Source: an uncultured Archangium sp. (GTDB lineage Bacteria > Myxococcota > Myxococcia > Myxococcales > Myxococcaceae). From it: a stretch of DNA of 64,000 nt. The stretch spans positions 28,196 to 92,195 of the forward strand of contig CAIVGN010000130.1 in the NCBI GenBank assembly GCA_903905455.1, written 5' to 3'. Every line of letters begins with the position of its first letter. Positions within the stretch are counted from its first letter, which is position 1. The notes under the pieces were generated by a model that was not told where the DNA came from, did not search any database, and saw only the letters and a list, made by a program, of their open reading frames with translations. Of this stretch, positions 27,705 through 37,996 are shown piece after piece. A program made the translations under genes and the position numbers.

Positions 27705-28793
27705 ATGGTGCGCCGTCGTCTCCGCCGCAGTGCGATTGGGGTCTCTGGCGTGCTGGTCGCCCTGGTTTCGATCGCCCTGGGCGTGGGGTGTGCGCTGTCG
27801 GCGCCGACGTGGCACGGCCAGGTGAGCGACCACTTCACCGGGGAGCGGTTCACCTCGCCGGGGGGCACGGCACGGCCGGGCGGCTTCGGCTCCATGGGCG
27901 GCCTCGCGGCGTTGCTCAAGTGGCAGCGCGAGCGCCAGCCGGGGGTGTGGAAGGCGTACCGCGAGGAGCCCTTCGGACCGCCGCCGCCGCGCGAGGTGCC
28001 GCTGGGGGCCATGCGGGTGACCTTCATCAACCACGCCACCACGCTCATCCAGCTCGACGGGGTCAACGTGTTGACCGACCCGATCTACGCGGAGCGCGCG
28101 AGCCCCTTCGACTTCGTGGGCCCGCGGCGGGTGCGGCCGCCGGGTGTCCGGTTCACCGACCTGCCGCGCATCGACGCGGTGGTGCTCTCGCACAACCACT
28201 ACGATCACCTGAACCTGGCGACGCTCAAGCGCATCGCGGACACCTGGCCCCACGTGCGCTTCTTCACGGGCCTGGGCATCAAGGCGTTCCTCGACGCGCA
28301 GGGGCTGCCCAACGTGACCGAGCTGGACTGGTGGGACACGCGCGAGGTGGGGGCGATCACCATCCACGCCGTGCCCAACCAGCACTTCTCGAACCGGGGC
28401 ATCTTCGACGACGACGGCACGCTGTGGAGCGCGTGGGTCTTCGACGGCCAGCGCGGGCGGGCCTACTTCGGCGGAGACACGGGCTACGGGCCGCACTTCC
28501 GGCGGGTGTACGAGAAGCTGGGGCCGATGCGCCTGGCGGTGGTGCCCATCGGCGCCTTCCGGCCCGAGTGGTTCATGCGCGCGGTGCACATGTCGCCGCC
28601 CGAGGCGGTGCAGGCGGTGCTCGATCTCCACGCGGGCATGGCGGTGCCGATGCACTTCGGCACCTTCGAGCTCGCCGACGACGGGGAGACCGAGGCCGTC
28701 GAGCTGTTGCAGCAAGCGGTCGCCCAGCAGCCGGCGCCGTTCGTGGTGTTGGGCTTTGGTGAAGGCCGAGACGTGCCGGAGGTTCAACCGTGA
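27705..28793 (+). CDS. MBL-fold metallo-hydrolase lipoprotein, NAPE-PLD/UlaG-like
   Basis: This is a 362-residue protein. The N-terminus is hydrophobic with a lipobox-like LGVGC, so it is probably a membrane-anchored lipoprotein. The metallo-beta-lactamase core has FINHATTLIQLDGVNVLTDPIY and the zinc motif HNHYDH at 163-168, with later ligands in NQHFSNRG, GGDTGYG and MHFGTF. This layout is typical of NAPE-hydrolysing phospholipase D and its bacterial relatives. Actual substrates may be phospholipids or other esters. The stop overlaps the GTG of the next gene (GTGA). Confidence 0.88.
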   Translation: MVRRRLRRSAIGVSGVLVALVSIALGVGCALSAPTWHGQVSDHFTGERFTSPGGTARPGGFGSMGGLAALLKWQRERQPGVWKAYREEPFGPPPPREVPLGAMRVTFINHATTLIQLDGVNVLTDPIYAERASPFDFVGPRRVRPPGVRFTDLPRIDAVVLSHNHYDHLNLATLKRIADTWPHVRFFTGLGIKAFLDAQGLPNVTELDWWDTREVGAITIHAVPNQHFSNRGIFDDDGTLWSAWVFDGQRGRAYFGGDTGYGPHFRRVYEKLGPMRLAVVPIGAFRPEWFMRAVHMSPPEAVQAVLDLHAGMAVPMHFGTFELADDGETEAVELLQQAVAQQPAPFVVLGFGEGRDVPEVQP

Positions 28794-30790
28794 AGCAGCT
28801 GACGACGATCGCCCTGATGGCCCTCCTGGCCGCGTGCAACACCGAGCGAGAGGCGGCGATCGCCGTCACCGTGACCTTCGAGCAGGGCGTGGTGTCGAGC
28901 CACGTCGTGGTCGCAGTGACCGGGGACCAGGCCGAGAAGAAGACGCGCTGCATCCCCGTGGCGATGCAGAAGGTGATCGACGTGGGCGTGGCCCAGGGAA
29001 AGCTGCCGGACACGGTGCTCATCAGCGCCCAGGGGTTCACCGACGCCGACTGCCAGCACGCGACCGAGCCTGCCGAGAACGCGGTGGCCATCGAGCGCCG
29101 GTTTCGCAAGGGGCTGATCCTCGAGGCGCCGCTGGTGTTGCGGCAGACGCGCCCGACCCTGGAGACGGCGTGCGCCAACGGGCTCGACGACGACAACGAC
29201 GGCAAGACCGACTGCGCCGATGTCGACTGTACGGACCGCGCGTGTTCCAGCGGCAACGCGTGCGTCGCGGGCCAGACCTGCCAGGGCGGCACCTGCCAGG
29301 GCGGCGCGCAGGTGACCTGCACCACCGCGCCCTCGGAGTGCTTCATGGCGCCGGGGCTCTGCGTGGTCGACGCCGGCTGCCGCTACTTCTCGACGCCGGG
29401 CGTGACCTGCGACGACCACAACGACTGCACGATGACCGACCGCTGCGACACCGCCGGCGACTGCACCGGCCAGCTGCGCGCGTGTACCCAGCCGCCCCCG
29501 GGCCAGTGCTGGGCCGCGGCGGGGGCGTGCGTGGCCGACGCGGGCTGCGTGTACCAGGCCGCCCTCGGGGCGACCTGCGACGATCACGAGAACTGCACCC
29601 GCGACGATCGCTGCGACGGCGACGCGGGCTGCACCGGCACCCGCGTCACCTGCGCGCCCCGGCAGTGCGCGGCACCCTCGGGGGCGTGCGACGCCGACGG
29701 TGGCTGCCTCTACGCCCCCTTCGACGCGGGCATCGCCTGCGGTGACGGTGGGGCGTGCAACACGCAGGGCAGCTGCCTGCCGCCCTTCCCCTTCGTGCCC
29801 TCGAACGTGGCGATCAACGACATCCCCACGCCCTCGAGCGGCAAGGTGACCTTCGACTGCGGGACCACGGTCATCGACACCGGGGCGACGGGCGAGCCCA
29901 GCGTGACCAACTACTGCACGGGGCAGCCGCGCTTCGGCTCGGCGAGCATCACGCAGCCCGGGGGCCTTGCCGCGGTGGTGTTGGCCTTCGACGACCTGGA
30001 GATCGCCGGCGGGAGCACGCTGTCGCTGGTCGGCGCGCGGCCGGCGATCATCGTGTCGATGAAGAACGTGCGCGTGCTGGGCACCATCACGGTGGCGGCG
30101 GGCGCGCAGGCCTGCGTGGGCACCGGCGCTGGCGGGCCCGGCGGACAGGGCCTCCTCGCCCACTCGGGAGCAGGCGGCGGTGGCTTTGCGACGGCCGGTG
30201 GCGCAGGCGGGGCGATCCCGGTGGTGGTCCCCGGAGGCGCTGGCGGCGCGGTCAACGGTGGCGCGCCGGTGCGTGGCGGGTGCCCGGGTGGAACGGCGGG
30301 CGGCAACAGTCGCGCGTCGCAGGGCGGTGGCGGGCTGCAGGTGGTCGCGTTGGGCACCATCACCCTTGCGGGCGTGATCGATGCCCCGGGCGCGGGCGGC
30401 GCAGGGGGCGGCCTGGCCAACGGCGGCAACGGAGGCGGCAGTGGCGGCGCGCTCCTCTTCGAGGCGCAGCAGGTCATCGCGTCGAGCGGAAGCCTCACCT
30501 GCAACGGCGGCGGCGGTGGTGAAGGCGGAACGAACAACGCGGGCCAGCCGGGGCAGCTCACGGCGACGCCCGCAGCGGGCGGTACCGACCTCATCCCCGG
30601 GAGCAACGGCGGCGCAGGCGCGGCCGGAGCCCTCGCGGCCCAGGGCGGCCAGGACGGCTTCAACGGCGGCGGTGGTGGGGGCGGGGCCGGGTTCATCCGC
30701 TTCAACGTCACCAACTTCTGCGACCTCGGCCCGCAGGTGGTGATCAGCCCCGCCGCGAGCAGCAACCGCCCCGACGCCGGCTGCCCCTGA
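28790..30790 (+). CDS. Cys-rich and Gly-rich surface lipoprotein
   Basis: This is a 666-residue lipoprotein with lipobox LLAAC at about residue 16, from GTG at 28790 overlapping the upstream stop. Three parts can be seen. An N-terminal beta domain runs to about 120. A Cys-rich section follows (about 120-330), with repeated units of the form C-x-V-DAGC-x-Y...TCDDH-x-x-CT-x-x-D-x-C. It opens with an Asp/Asn-rich NGLDDDNDGKTDCAD motif that looks like a calcium-binding thrombospondin-3/MopE-like repeat. The last 300 residues are Gly/Ala-rich and repetitive, with beta-helix-like spacing. Such architecture is common in myxobacterial exported proteins. Function unknown. Confidence 0.85.
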   Translation: MKQLTTIALMALLAACNTEREAAIAVTVTFEQGVVSSHVVVAVTGDQAEKKTRCIPVAMQKVIDVGVAQGKLPDTVLISAQGFTDADCQHATEPAENAVAIERRFRKGLILEAPLVLRQTRPTLETACANGLDDDNDGKTDCADVDCTDRACSSGNACVAGQTCQGGTCQGGAQVTCTTAPSECFMAPGLCVVDAGCRYFSTPGVTCDDHNDCTMTDRCDTAGDCTGQLRACTQPPPGQCWAAAGACVADAGCVYQAALGATCDDHENCTRDDRCDGDAGCTGTRVTCAPRQCAAPSGACDADGGCLYAPFDAGIACGDGGACNTQGSCLPPFPFVPSNVAINDIPTPSSGKVTFDCGTTVIDTGATGEPSVTNYCTGQPRFGSASITQPGGLAAVVLAFDDLEIAGGSTLSLVGARPAIIVSMKNVRVLGTITVAAGAQACVGTGAGGPGGQGLLAHSGAGGGGFATAGGAGGAIPVVVPGGAGGAVNGGAPVRGGCPGGTAGGNSRASQGGGGLQVVALGTITLAGVIDAPGAGGAGGGLANGGNGGGSGGALLFEAQQVIASSGSLTCNGGGGGEGGTNNAGQPGQLTATPAAGGTDLIPGSNGGAGAAGALAAQGGQDGFNGGGGGGGAGFIRFNVTNFCDLGPQVVISPAASSNRPDAGCP

Positions 30791-30824
30791 CGGCACCTCG
30801 CGACACCGGTCACCCGGGGCCTGT

Positions 30825-30854
30825 TTGACAAATTGGTCGGACCACCATACCAAT
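30825..30854 (+). promoter_or_regulatory. Promoter with overlapping GntR-type operator
   Basis: TTGACA at 30825-30830 is a perfect -35 box, with a poor -10 candidate (TACCAA, 30848-30853) 17 bases on. Overlapping it is an inverted repeat ATTGGT(30832-30837)-11 bases-ACCAAT(30849-30854), which also contains the short palindrome GGTCGGACC (30835-30843). TGGT...ACCA is the half-site pattern bound by FadR-group GntR regulators. It lies directly ahead of the regulator ATG at 30862, so autoregulation is likely. Confidence 0.6.
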
Positions 30855-30861
30855 CGGTCCC

Positions 30862-31587
30862 ATGACGCTCCAACCCATCGAAGTGCGCCCGTCGGCGGTC
30901 GAGGCCTGTGCGGGGTCGCTGCGAGACGCGGTGCTGCGCGGTGACTTCGTGGAAGGGGCACGGCTCCCCCCGGAGCGGCAGCTGGCGCAGACCCTGGGGG
31001 TGAACCGGGTGACGGTGCGCGGGGCGCTGTCGCGGCTGGTGGTGGAGGGGTTGCTCTCGGTGCGCCAGGGCAGCGGCTACGTGGTGCAGGACTTCCTGGC
31101 TTCGGGGGGGCCGGAGTTGCTCCCGGCGCTGGTGGGCCACGCCGATCGCCAGGGGGCCTCGACGTTGGTGAAGGACCTGCTCGAGGTGCGTCGGGGACTG
31201 GCGCAGGTGGTGCTGACGCGGCTGGCCGGGCGCCGGGTGAAGAAGGCCGAGTTGGCCGCCATCGAGCGGGCGATCTCCGCGATGGAGGCGTGCGCGGCCG
31301 GGCCGCTGCGCGACGTGGCGGAGGCGGACTTCGCGGTGCTCAGCGCCGTGGTGGCCGCGACGGGGAGCGCCGCCTTCCGCCTCACGCTCAACCCCATTGG
31401 CCAGGTGTTGCTCACCCTGCCCGGCCTCGCGGCTGCGATGTACCGGGCCCCGCTGGAAAACGTCGCCGCGTGGAGGGTGCTCGCCGGCTGGCTGGCCGCC
31501 CCTGTGCCCGAGGGCATTCCCCTCATTCTCTCGGCGCTGGCCGAGCGCGACGAGGCCACCGTGCAGCAGCTCAAGAGGAAGTCATGA
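30862..31587 (+). CDS. GntR family regulator, FadR/FCD subgroup
   Basis: This is a 241-residue regulator. The N-terminal winged helix (about 10-80) has LRDAVLRGDFVEGARLPPERQLAQTLGVNRVTVRGALSRLVVEGLL and then RQGSGYVV, the GntR signature. A helical effector domain follows, with RRGLAQVVLTRLAGRR, consistent with FCD. The effector is probably a carboxylic acid or acyl-CoA, as in the subgroup, but that is inference. The next gene, a membrane protein, starts in an ATGA overlap, so it is a likely co-regulated partner. An inverted repeat operator lies just upstream. Confidence 0.9.
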   Translation: MTLQPIEVRPSAVEACAGSLRDAVLRGDFVEGARLPPERQLAQTLGVNRVTVRGALSRLVVEGLLSVRQGSGYVVQDFLASGGPELLPALVGHADRQGASTLVKDLLEVRRGLAQVVLTRLAGRRVKKAELAAIERAISAMEACAAGPLRDVAEADFAVLSAVVAATGSAAFRLTLNPIGQVLLTLPGLAAAMYRAPLENVAAWRVLAGWLAAPVPEGIPLILSALAERDEATVQQLKRKS

Positions 31588-32708
31588 GCGTCCTGACGTT
31601 GCATGCCCTGGTCGCGCCCCGCCCGCTGCCCCGGGAGGTGCGACAGGCGCGCCTGCTCTTCGCGGTGCTGGCGGTGCAGTTCCTCGCGCCGGCGCTCTCG
31701 TACCTGCTCACGCCGGACGTGGCCCTGGGGACGCTGGACACGGTGAACCGGTGGCTGGGCGGCGGCCGCTACGTGGCCACGGAGTCGCGAGGCCACGTGT
31801 GGCACATGCTCGCGGTCGGCAACGTGATGACGCTGGGCTTCATGTGCGCGCTGTTGGCGGTGGATCTCAAGCGCTTCTACCCGGCGCTGCCGGCGCTGGT
31901 GTTCCTCAAGGGCTTCTCGGCGACCACCGCGCTGGAGCTGGGGCTCACGGGCGGCCCGCCGTTGTTCCTCGCGGTCTTCGGGCTCGATGGGCTGACCACG
32001 GTGGCCATGCTGGGCTTCGGCGTGCGCGCGCACCGGGCGTTGCGGCGCGAGGCAGGCGAGGCGCTGGCGCCGTGGTGGATGTGGCTGTTGGTGTGGAAGC
32101 CCGACGTGGTGCTCGCCTCGCTCGAGCGCGTTCGCCGGGCGGGCCTCGTGGCCGAGGTGCCGAACCTGCGGCAGGTGTGGCGGGGCGTGCTGCGCATGTG
32201 GGGCCGGGTGCTGTTCCGCAGCGACACCGTGGGCACCTCGAGCCAGCCGGTGCGCGACACCTGGCGGGCGCGGCTGCTGCAGTGGCGGGCGATCCGGCTC
32301 CCCTTCCTGCTCGCGGAGGGCGTCATCGCGCCGCTCGACTTCTCCGGGCTGGTGTCGAGCCCGGAGCGCGTGAGCCGGCACCTGCTGGGCGCGCATCACC
32401 AGCCGGCGCAGCTGGTCTTCGATCTGGAGCTGTTGTCGCTCACCCCGGGCGCGCTCGAGGCCCTGGAACAGGCGGTGCGCGAGGTGCTGACCCTGGACAC
32501 GCCGCGCACCCGGTGGCTCCGGGACCTCTGCGTTCACGAGGGGTACCACCAGGGCCTGCTCGACGCGGTCACCCGCTTTCGGGCGGGCGAGCCGTTGGTG
32601 ACGCCGGGGCAGGCGCTCGACCCCGACATCACCTTGCGGGGGTTCCTGACCTGGTGCGCCGCTCAGCGGCCCAGCGAGAAGCGCAGCGCGTCTTCCAGCA
32701 TGGGGTGA
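31584..32708 (+). CDS. Membrane protein of unknown function, co-transcribed with GntR regulator
   Basis: This is a 374-residue protein. Residues 22-140 contain about four hydrophobic helices (LLFAVLAVQFLAPALSYLL, VWHMLAVGNVMTLGFMCALLAV and others). The remainder is soluble, helical and Arg/Leu-rich, and I do not recognise it. The start overlaps the regulator stop (ATGA). The last 46 bases overlap the convergent TIGR01777 gene, so its C-terminus (ending SASSSMG) may not be conserved. The link to the GntR gene suggests a role in uptake or metabolism of the effector, but nothing in the sequence proves that. Confidence 0.65.
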   Translation: MSVLTLHALVAPRPLPREVRQARLLFAVLAVQFLAPALSYLLTPDVALGTLDTVNRWLGGGRYVATESRGHVWHMLAVGNVMTLGFMCALLAVDLKRFYPALPALVFLKGFSATTALELGLTGGPPLFLAVFGLDGLTTVAMLGFGVRAHRALRREAGEALAPWWMWLLVWKPDVVLASLERVRRAGLVAEVPNLRQVWRGVLRMWGRVLFRSDTVGTSSQPVRDTWRARLLQWRAIRLPFLLAEGVIAPLDFSGLVSSPERVSRHLLGAHHQPAQLVFDLELLSLTPGALEALEQAVREVLTLDTPRTRWLRDLCVHEGYHQGLLDAVTRFRAGEPLVTPGQALDPDITLRGFLTWCAAQRPSEKRSASSSMG

Positions 32709-34012
32709 AGGAAGCGGAAGCCGGCCGTGGCGAGGCGCCGGGGTTCGACGTGCTGGCTGGCGAGCAGCGCGCCGTCGGCGAGTTCTCCGAACAGGGCGCG
32801 CAGGGCGAAGGCGGGCAGCGGCGCGATGGCGGGCCGGTGCAGCACGCGGCCGAGCACCTTGGCGTACTCGAGGCTGGTCACGGCGTGCGGGGCGACGGCG
32901 TTGACCGGCCCTTCGATGGACTCGGTGTAGGCGAGGAAGGGAACGATGCCGATCAGGTCCTCGCTGGAGATCCAGCTCTGCCACGCCCGGCCGCCGGCCA
33001 GCGGACCGCCGACGCCCAGCTTGAAGGGGGTCAGCAGCTTCGAGAGCGCCCCGCCCCGGGCCGACTGCACGATGCCGGTGCGCAGGTGCACCACGCGGGC
33101 GCCGAGCGAGGCCGCTTCCTCACCCGCCGCTTCCCAGTCGATGCACAGCTTGGCGAGGAAGCGTCCGGCGCGATCGCCGGGCTCGCCGACCTTCGAGTCT
33201 TCGGTGAGCACCTCGTCACCGCGGTCGCCGTAGATGCCGATGGCCGAGCCCTGGATCCACAGCTTGGGCTTCGACCCGCTCTTCTTGAGCGAGGCGATCA
33301 GCCGGCGCGTGTAGTCGACGCGGCTCTGCACCAGCAGCACCTTGCGCTCGGGGGTCCAGCGCTCGTCGGCGATGCCCGCGCCGGCGAGGTTCACCACCAC
33401 GTCGGCGCCGTCGAGGGCGCTTTCGTCGAACTCCGCGCCGGTGCGCTTGACCGCGTGGGCCCGGTGGCCGCCGGTGGTGAGGAAGGGAATGAGCGACGAG
33501 CCCACCAGCCCGCTGGCGCCGGTGACGGCGAAGGTGAGGCGGGGCTTCGAGGCGAAGGCCGCGTGGCGCGAGAGATCGTTCCGGGTCAGCGTGTGCCGGT
33601 AGGCGAACATGCGCTCGAGCTGGCCCTCGGCGAAGCCGCCACCGAAGGCCGAGCCCAGCGGCCCCAGGGGCAGCGCGTAGTCGATGTGGTCGACCAGCTC
33701 GCTGGTGTGGTCGTCCTTGGGCACGAAGGTGTGGGTGTGCACCCACTTGGAGAACGGCCCGCTGGTCTGCTCGTCGCGGAACATGCGACCCGGCTCGTAG
33801 GCCGTGTGCTCGGCGACCCAGCGCTGCTTCACGGGGCCCAGGGGCATGCGCACCACGGTGCGGGCGCCGACCTCGAGGCCACCGACGCGCTCCTCCACCT
33901 CTACGGGGTCGAAGGGAGGGTTCAACCGCTCGAAGCAGCCGGGCCGCTCGTGCCAGGCGAAGAGCTCTTTCGCCGCCACCGGCATCACGGTCCGGCGTTC
34001 AAAGGTTTTCAT
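32663..34012 (-). CDS. TIGR01777 family epimerase with N-terminal SRPBCC domain
   Basis: This is a 449-residue fusion. Residues 1-150 form an SRPBCC ligand-binding fold (MKTFERRTVMPVAAKELFAW, then PPFDPVEV). Residues from 158 on are the short-chain-dehydrogenase-like TIGR01777 domain: FAVTGASGLVGSSLIPFL NAD(P)-binding, NLAGAGIADERW, SAIGIYG and FRFLHPMLEDAL. Relatives include plant SulA-like and YfcH proteins; the substrate is unknown. Start at 34012 (MKTFERR) matches family N-termini; an ATG ten codons upstream is possible. The gene follows aspS on the same strand, and its 3' end overlaps the convergent membrane protein gene by 46 bases. Confidence 0.9.
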   Translation of the reverse strand: MKTFERRTVMPVAAKELFAWHERPGCFERLNPPFDPVEVEERVGGLEVGARTVVRMPLGPVKQRWVAEHTAYEPGRMFRDEQTSGPFSKWVHTHTFVPKDDHTSELVDHIDYALPLGPLGSAFGGGFAEGQLERMFAYRHTLTRNDLSRHAAFASKPRLTFAVTGASGLVGSSLIPFLTTGGHRAHAVKRTGAEFDESALDGADVVVNLAGAGIADERWTPERKVLLVQSRVDYTRRLIASLKKSGSKPKLWIQGSAIGIYGDRGDEVLTEDSKVGEPGDRAGRFLAKLCIDWEAAGEEAASLGARVVHLRTGIVQSARGGALSKLLTPFKLGVGGPLAGGRAWQSWISSEDLIGIVPFLAYTESIEGPVNAVAPHAVTSLEYAKVLGRVLHRPAIAPLPAFALRALFGELADGALLASQHVEPRRLATAGFRFLHPMLEDALRFSLGR

Positions 34013-34057
34013 GTGGTGGCTGAGTAACGCGCACGGCGTCACCCAGCCACAACGCCG

Positions 34058-35923
<1,866 letters not shown>

Positions 35924-35966
35924 GGAGGCGGCTCGTTAGCAGAAATTCCGTAGTACAACGCCATTC

Positions 35967-37265
35967 ATGTCCCGACTGATTGCCCTCGGGTTACTCGCGC
36001 TCATGGCTGCGTGTGGCCCGAACCCGAAGGCCCCGGTGAAGGTGATGGCGATGCTCCCCAGCGTCACGGGGGCGCTGACGACCAAGGAGATAGAGCTGAC
36101 CTCCGTCACCAACGTGACGACGCTCAAGGGGCCGTGGGTGGAATTCGTCGGCAGCACTCGGGTGGTGGTCGACCCCAACGATCCGACGCAGCAGCTCAAC
36201 GGTGGGCTGCAGAACATGAGCGACGACCAGCGCTACGAGGTCATCATGAAGGACAAGGGTGGCGACGTGCGCGGCCACTACGTGGAGCGATCGGGGGTGC
36301 TGTGGCCCGCCGATTTCCACACCTGGAACATGGTCTCGACCTATTACAACTTCGAGCGCGCCTACCTGTACTTCGTGGACGTCTACGCTGGCGTCGACCC
36401 GAAGGAACTGCGTCCCATGCGGGTGCAGTACTGGGCCGACGTGAAGCTGAACTCGGCGACGTCGCTGCTCGACAACGCCTTGTACCTCTCGTTCGTCAAG
36501 AGCTTCGTGGTGACGCCGTTCCAAACGCAGCAGCTCGTGCCATTCTCCATGAACATTGGAGTGGTGGGGCACGAGGTCGCGCACAGGGTCTTCAACTTCA
36601 AGGCGCTGCGCGATGCGGGCGTGCCTACCGCGCTGGGGGTGTGGAGCCTCCAGGCCTTCAACTGGCTCAAGTCGCTCGATGAGGGCCTCGCGGACTACCA
36701 CGGCTTCTCGGTGACCTGCGGGGAGGACGCCCAGTGCCGCCCGGGCTTCCTGGGCGACTCGATCTCCGACGAGCGCACCGTGGCTTTCCGCAACGTGGCG
36801 AAGGCTGACGCGTGCATGGACAACGACCTGCGCACCGCCTTCCAGAACGCAGACCAGACGGCGTGGGTCAGCTCGCCCAACATGTACAAGGTGGGTAGCC
36901 TGGTGGCGGCCTCGCTGTACTTCGCAGGCGAGAAGAGCGGCAAGCGGCAGGATCTGCAGCGGGCGCTGATCAAGGCCTACGACGATGACTCAGCCATGAC
37001 GCCGGGCATCCGCCAGCTGATCGAGAACAGCGAGACCGACGCGAAGCTGGGGGCGACCAAGTTCACGCCAGAGAACGTGGTGGACATCATCGCCGCCCAC
37101 GTCACTGACCCGGAGCTCAAGAAGCGGGTGTGCAATGAGTTCTCGACGCGCCTGCAGCTGCGGTGCGGTCAGTGGCCCTGCATGATCGACGGCGTCGCGT
37201 CGATGCCCCACTGCCCGGGCACGTCAGCCCGTGAAAACACTTGCCCCAAGTTGGACCAACCGTGA
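35967..37265 (+). CDS. Zinc metallopeptidase-like lipoprotein
   Basis: This is a 432-residue protein with lipobox LMAAC at residues 12-16. HEVAH at 202-206 plus the downstream E239 in LDEGLADYHG form a gluzincin-type zinc site (HExxH and a third Glu about 33 residues later). The remaining sequence is not a family I can name. It is probably anchored in the outer membrane or facing the periplasm, and could process or degrade peptides. Four Cys in the last third may form disulfides (CGEDAQC, CGQWPC). The stop overlaps the GTG of the barrel-like gene, suggesting a pair. Confidence 0.8.
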   Translation: MSRLIALGLLALMAACGPNPKAPVKVMAMLPSVTGALTTKEIELTSVTNVTTLKGPWVEFVGSTRVVVDPNDPTQQLNGGLQNMSDDQRYEVIMKDKGGDVRGHYVERSGVLWPADFHTWNMVSTYYNFERAYLYFVDVYAGVDPKELRPMRVQYWADVKLNSATSLLDNALYLSFVKSFVVTPFQTQQLVPFSMNIGVVGHEVAHRVFNFKALRDAGVPTALGVWSLQAFNWLKSLDEGLADYHGFSVTCGEDAQCRPGFLGDSISDERTVAFRNVAKADACMDNDLRTAFQNADQTAWVSSPNMYKVGSLVAASLYFAGEKSGKRQDLQRALIKAYDDDSAMTPGIRQLIENSETDAKLGATKFTPENVVDIIAAHVTDPELKKRVCNEFSTRLQLRCGQWPCMIDGVASMPHCPGTSARENTCPKLDQP

Positions 37266-37996
37266 TCCGTACTCTCCTGGCCGTGTGCCTCACCGTCTCG
37301 ATGACGGGCTTCGCGCAGAGCGACGACGACGCCCCCATTCCCTACGACGACGACACCTCGTCGAACCAGAACACCGTCAAGCCGCGCAAGGGCAAGAAGA
37401 AGCGCGCGGCCGAAGAGATCCGCGAGGAGGACGAAGAAGAGAAGGCCGGCGAAGAGAGCCTGGCCTCGGTGGACGACCCGAACGTGGGCGTGGGCTTCGA
37501 GCTGCTCTCGGGCGTGGCGCTGCTCGACTCGTCGAAGTCCGGCGTGGACCCGCGCTACTACTTCGGCGCGCGCTTCACCTGGGAGTTCGGGCGCCTCATC
37601 CCCGATGAGTACCTGCGCGAGATGTTCTTCATGGACGTCACGTGGACCTACGCCGCGAGCAAGGAAGGCACCACGCAGGTCAACGTGGACACGCACCTGC
37701 ACGACTTCACGCTGGCGCCGGCCTTCGCCCTGCCCCTGGGTAAGTCGGTGATGTCGGCCTACCTCCAGGCGGGCCTGGGCTTCGACTACTCGTACAGCGT
37801 GACGAAGATCGACGCGAACACGGTCACCCTGGGGGGGACCAAGTTCCTCTTCCAGTACGGCATCGGGTTGCGCGGGCGCCCGGCGGTGGTGGGTGACGGC
37901 TCGGTGCGCATCCAGTTCCGCATCGAGCTGACCCGCTTCATCCGCGGGTACATGCACGACATGTACATCGGTGGCGGCCTGGGGATGATCTTCTAA
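37262..37996 (+). CDS. Outer-membrane beta-barrel-like protein
   Basis: This is a 244-residue protein from GTG at 37262, overlapping the upstream stop. A signal peptide (IRTLLAVCLTVSMTGFAQ) is followed by an Asp/Glu/Lys-rich linker to about 75. After that come alternating beta-strand sequences (YYFGARFTWEFG, FFMDVTWTYAA, SAYLQAGLGFDYSY, FLFQYGIGLRGRP) and a C-terminal strand MYIGGGLGMIF that fits a barrel closing strand. It is probably an outer-membrane protein of about 10 strands. Function unknown; similar proteins accompany motility and secretion loci in myxobacteria. Confidence 0.75.
   Translation: MIRTLLAVCLTVSMTGFAQSDDDAPIPYDDDTSSNQNTVKPRKGKKKRAAEEIREEDEEEKAGEESLASVDDPNVGVGFELLSGVALLDSSKSGVDPRYYFGARFTWEFGRLIPDEYLREMFFMDVTWTYAASKEGTTQVNVDTHLHDFTLAPAFALPLGKSVMSAYLQAGLGFDYSYSVTKIDANTVTLGGTKFLFQYGIGLRGRPAVVGDGSVRIQFRIELTRFIRGYMHDMYIGGGLGMIF

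Noticed and set aside
34013..34057. Terminator after aspS
   Set aside because: GTGGCTG (34016-34022) and CAGCCAC (34044-34050) form an inverted repeat, but the loop is 21 bases and there is no T-run.
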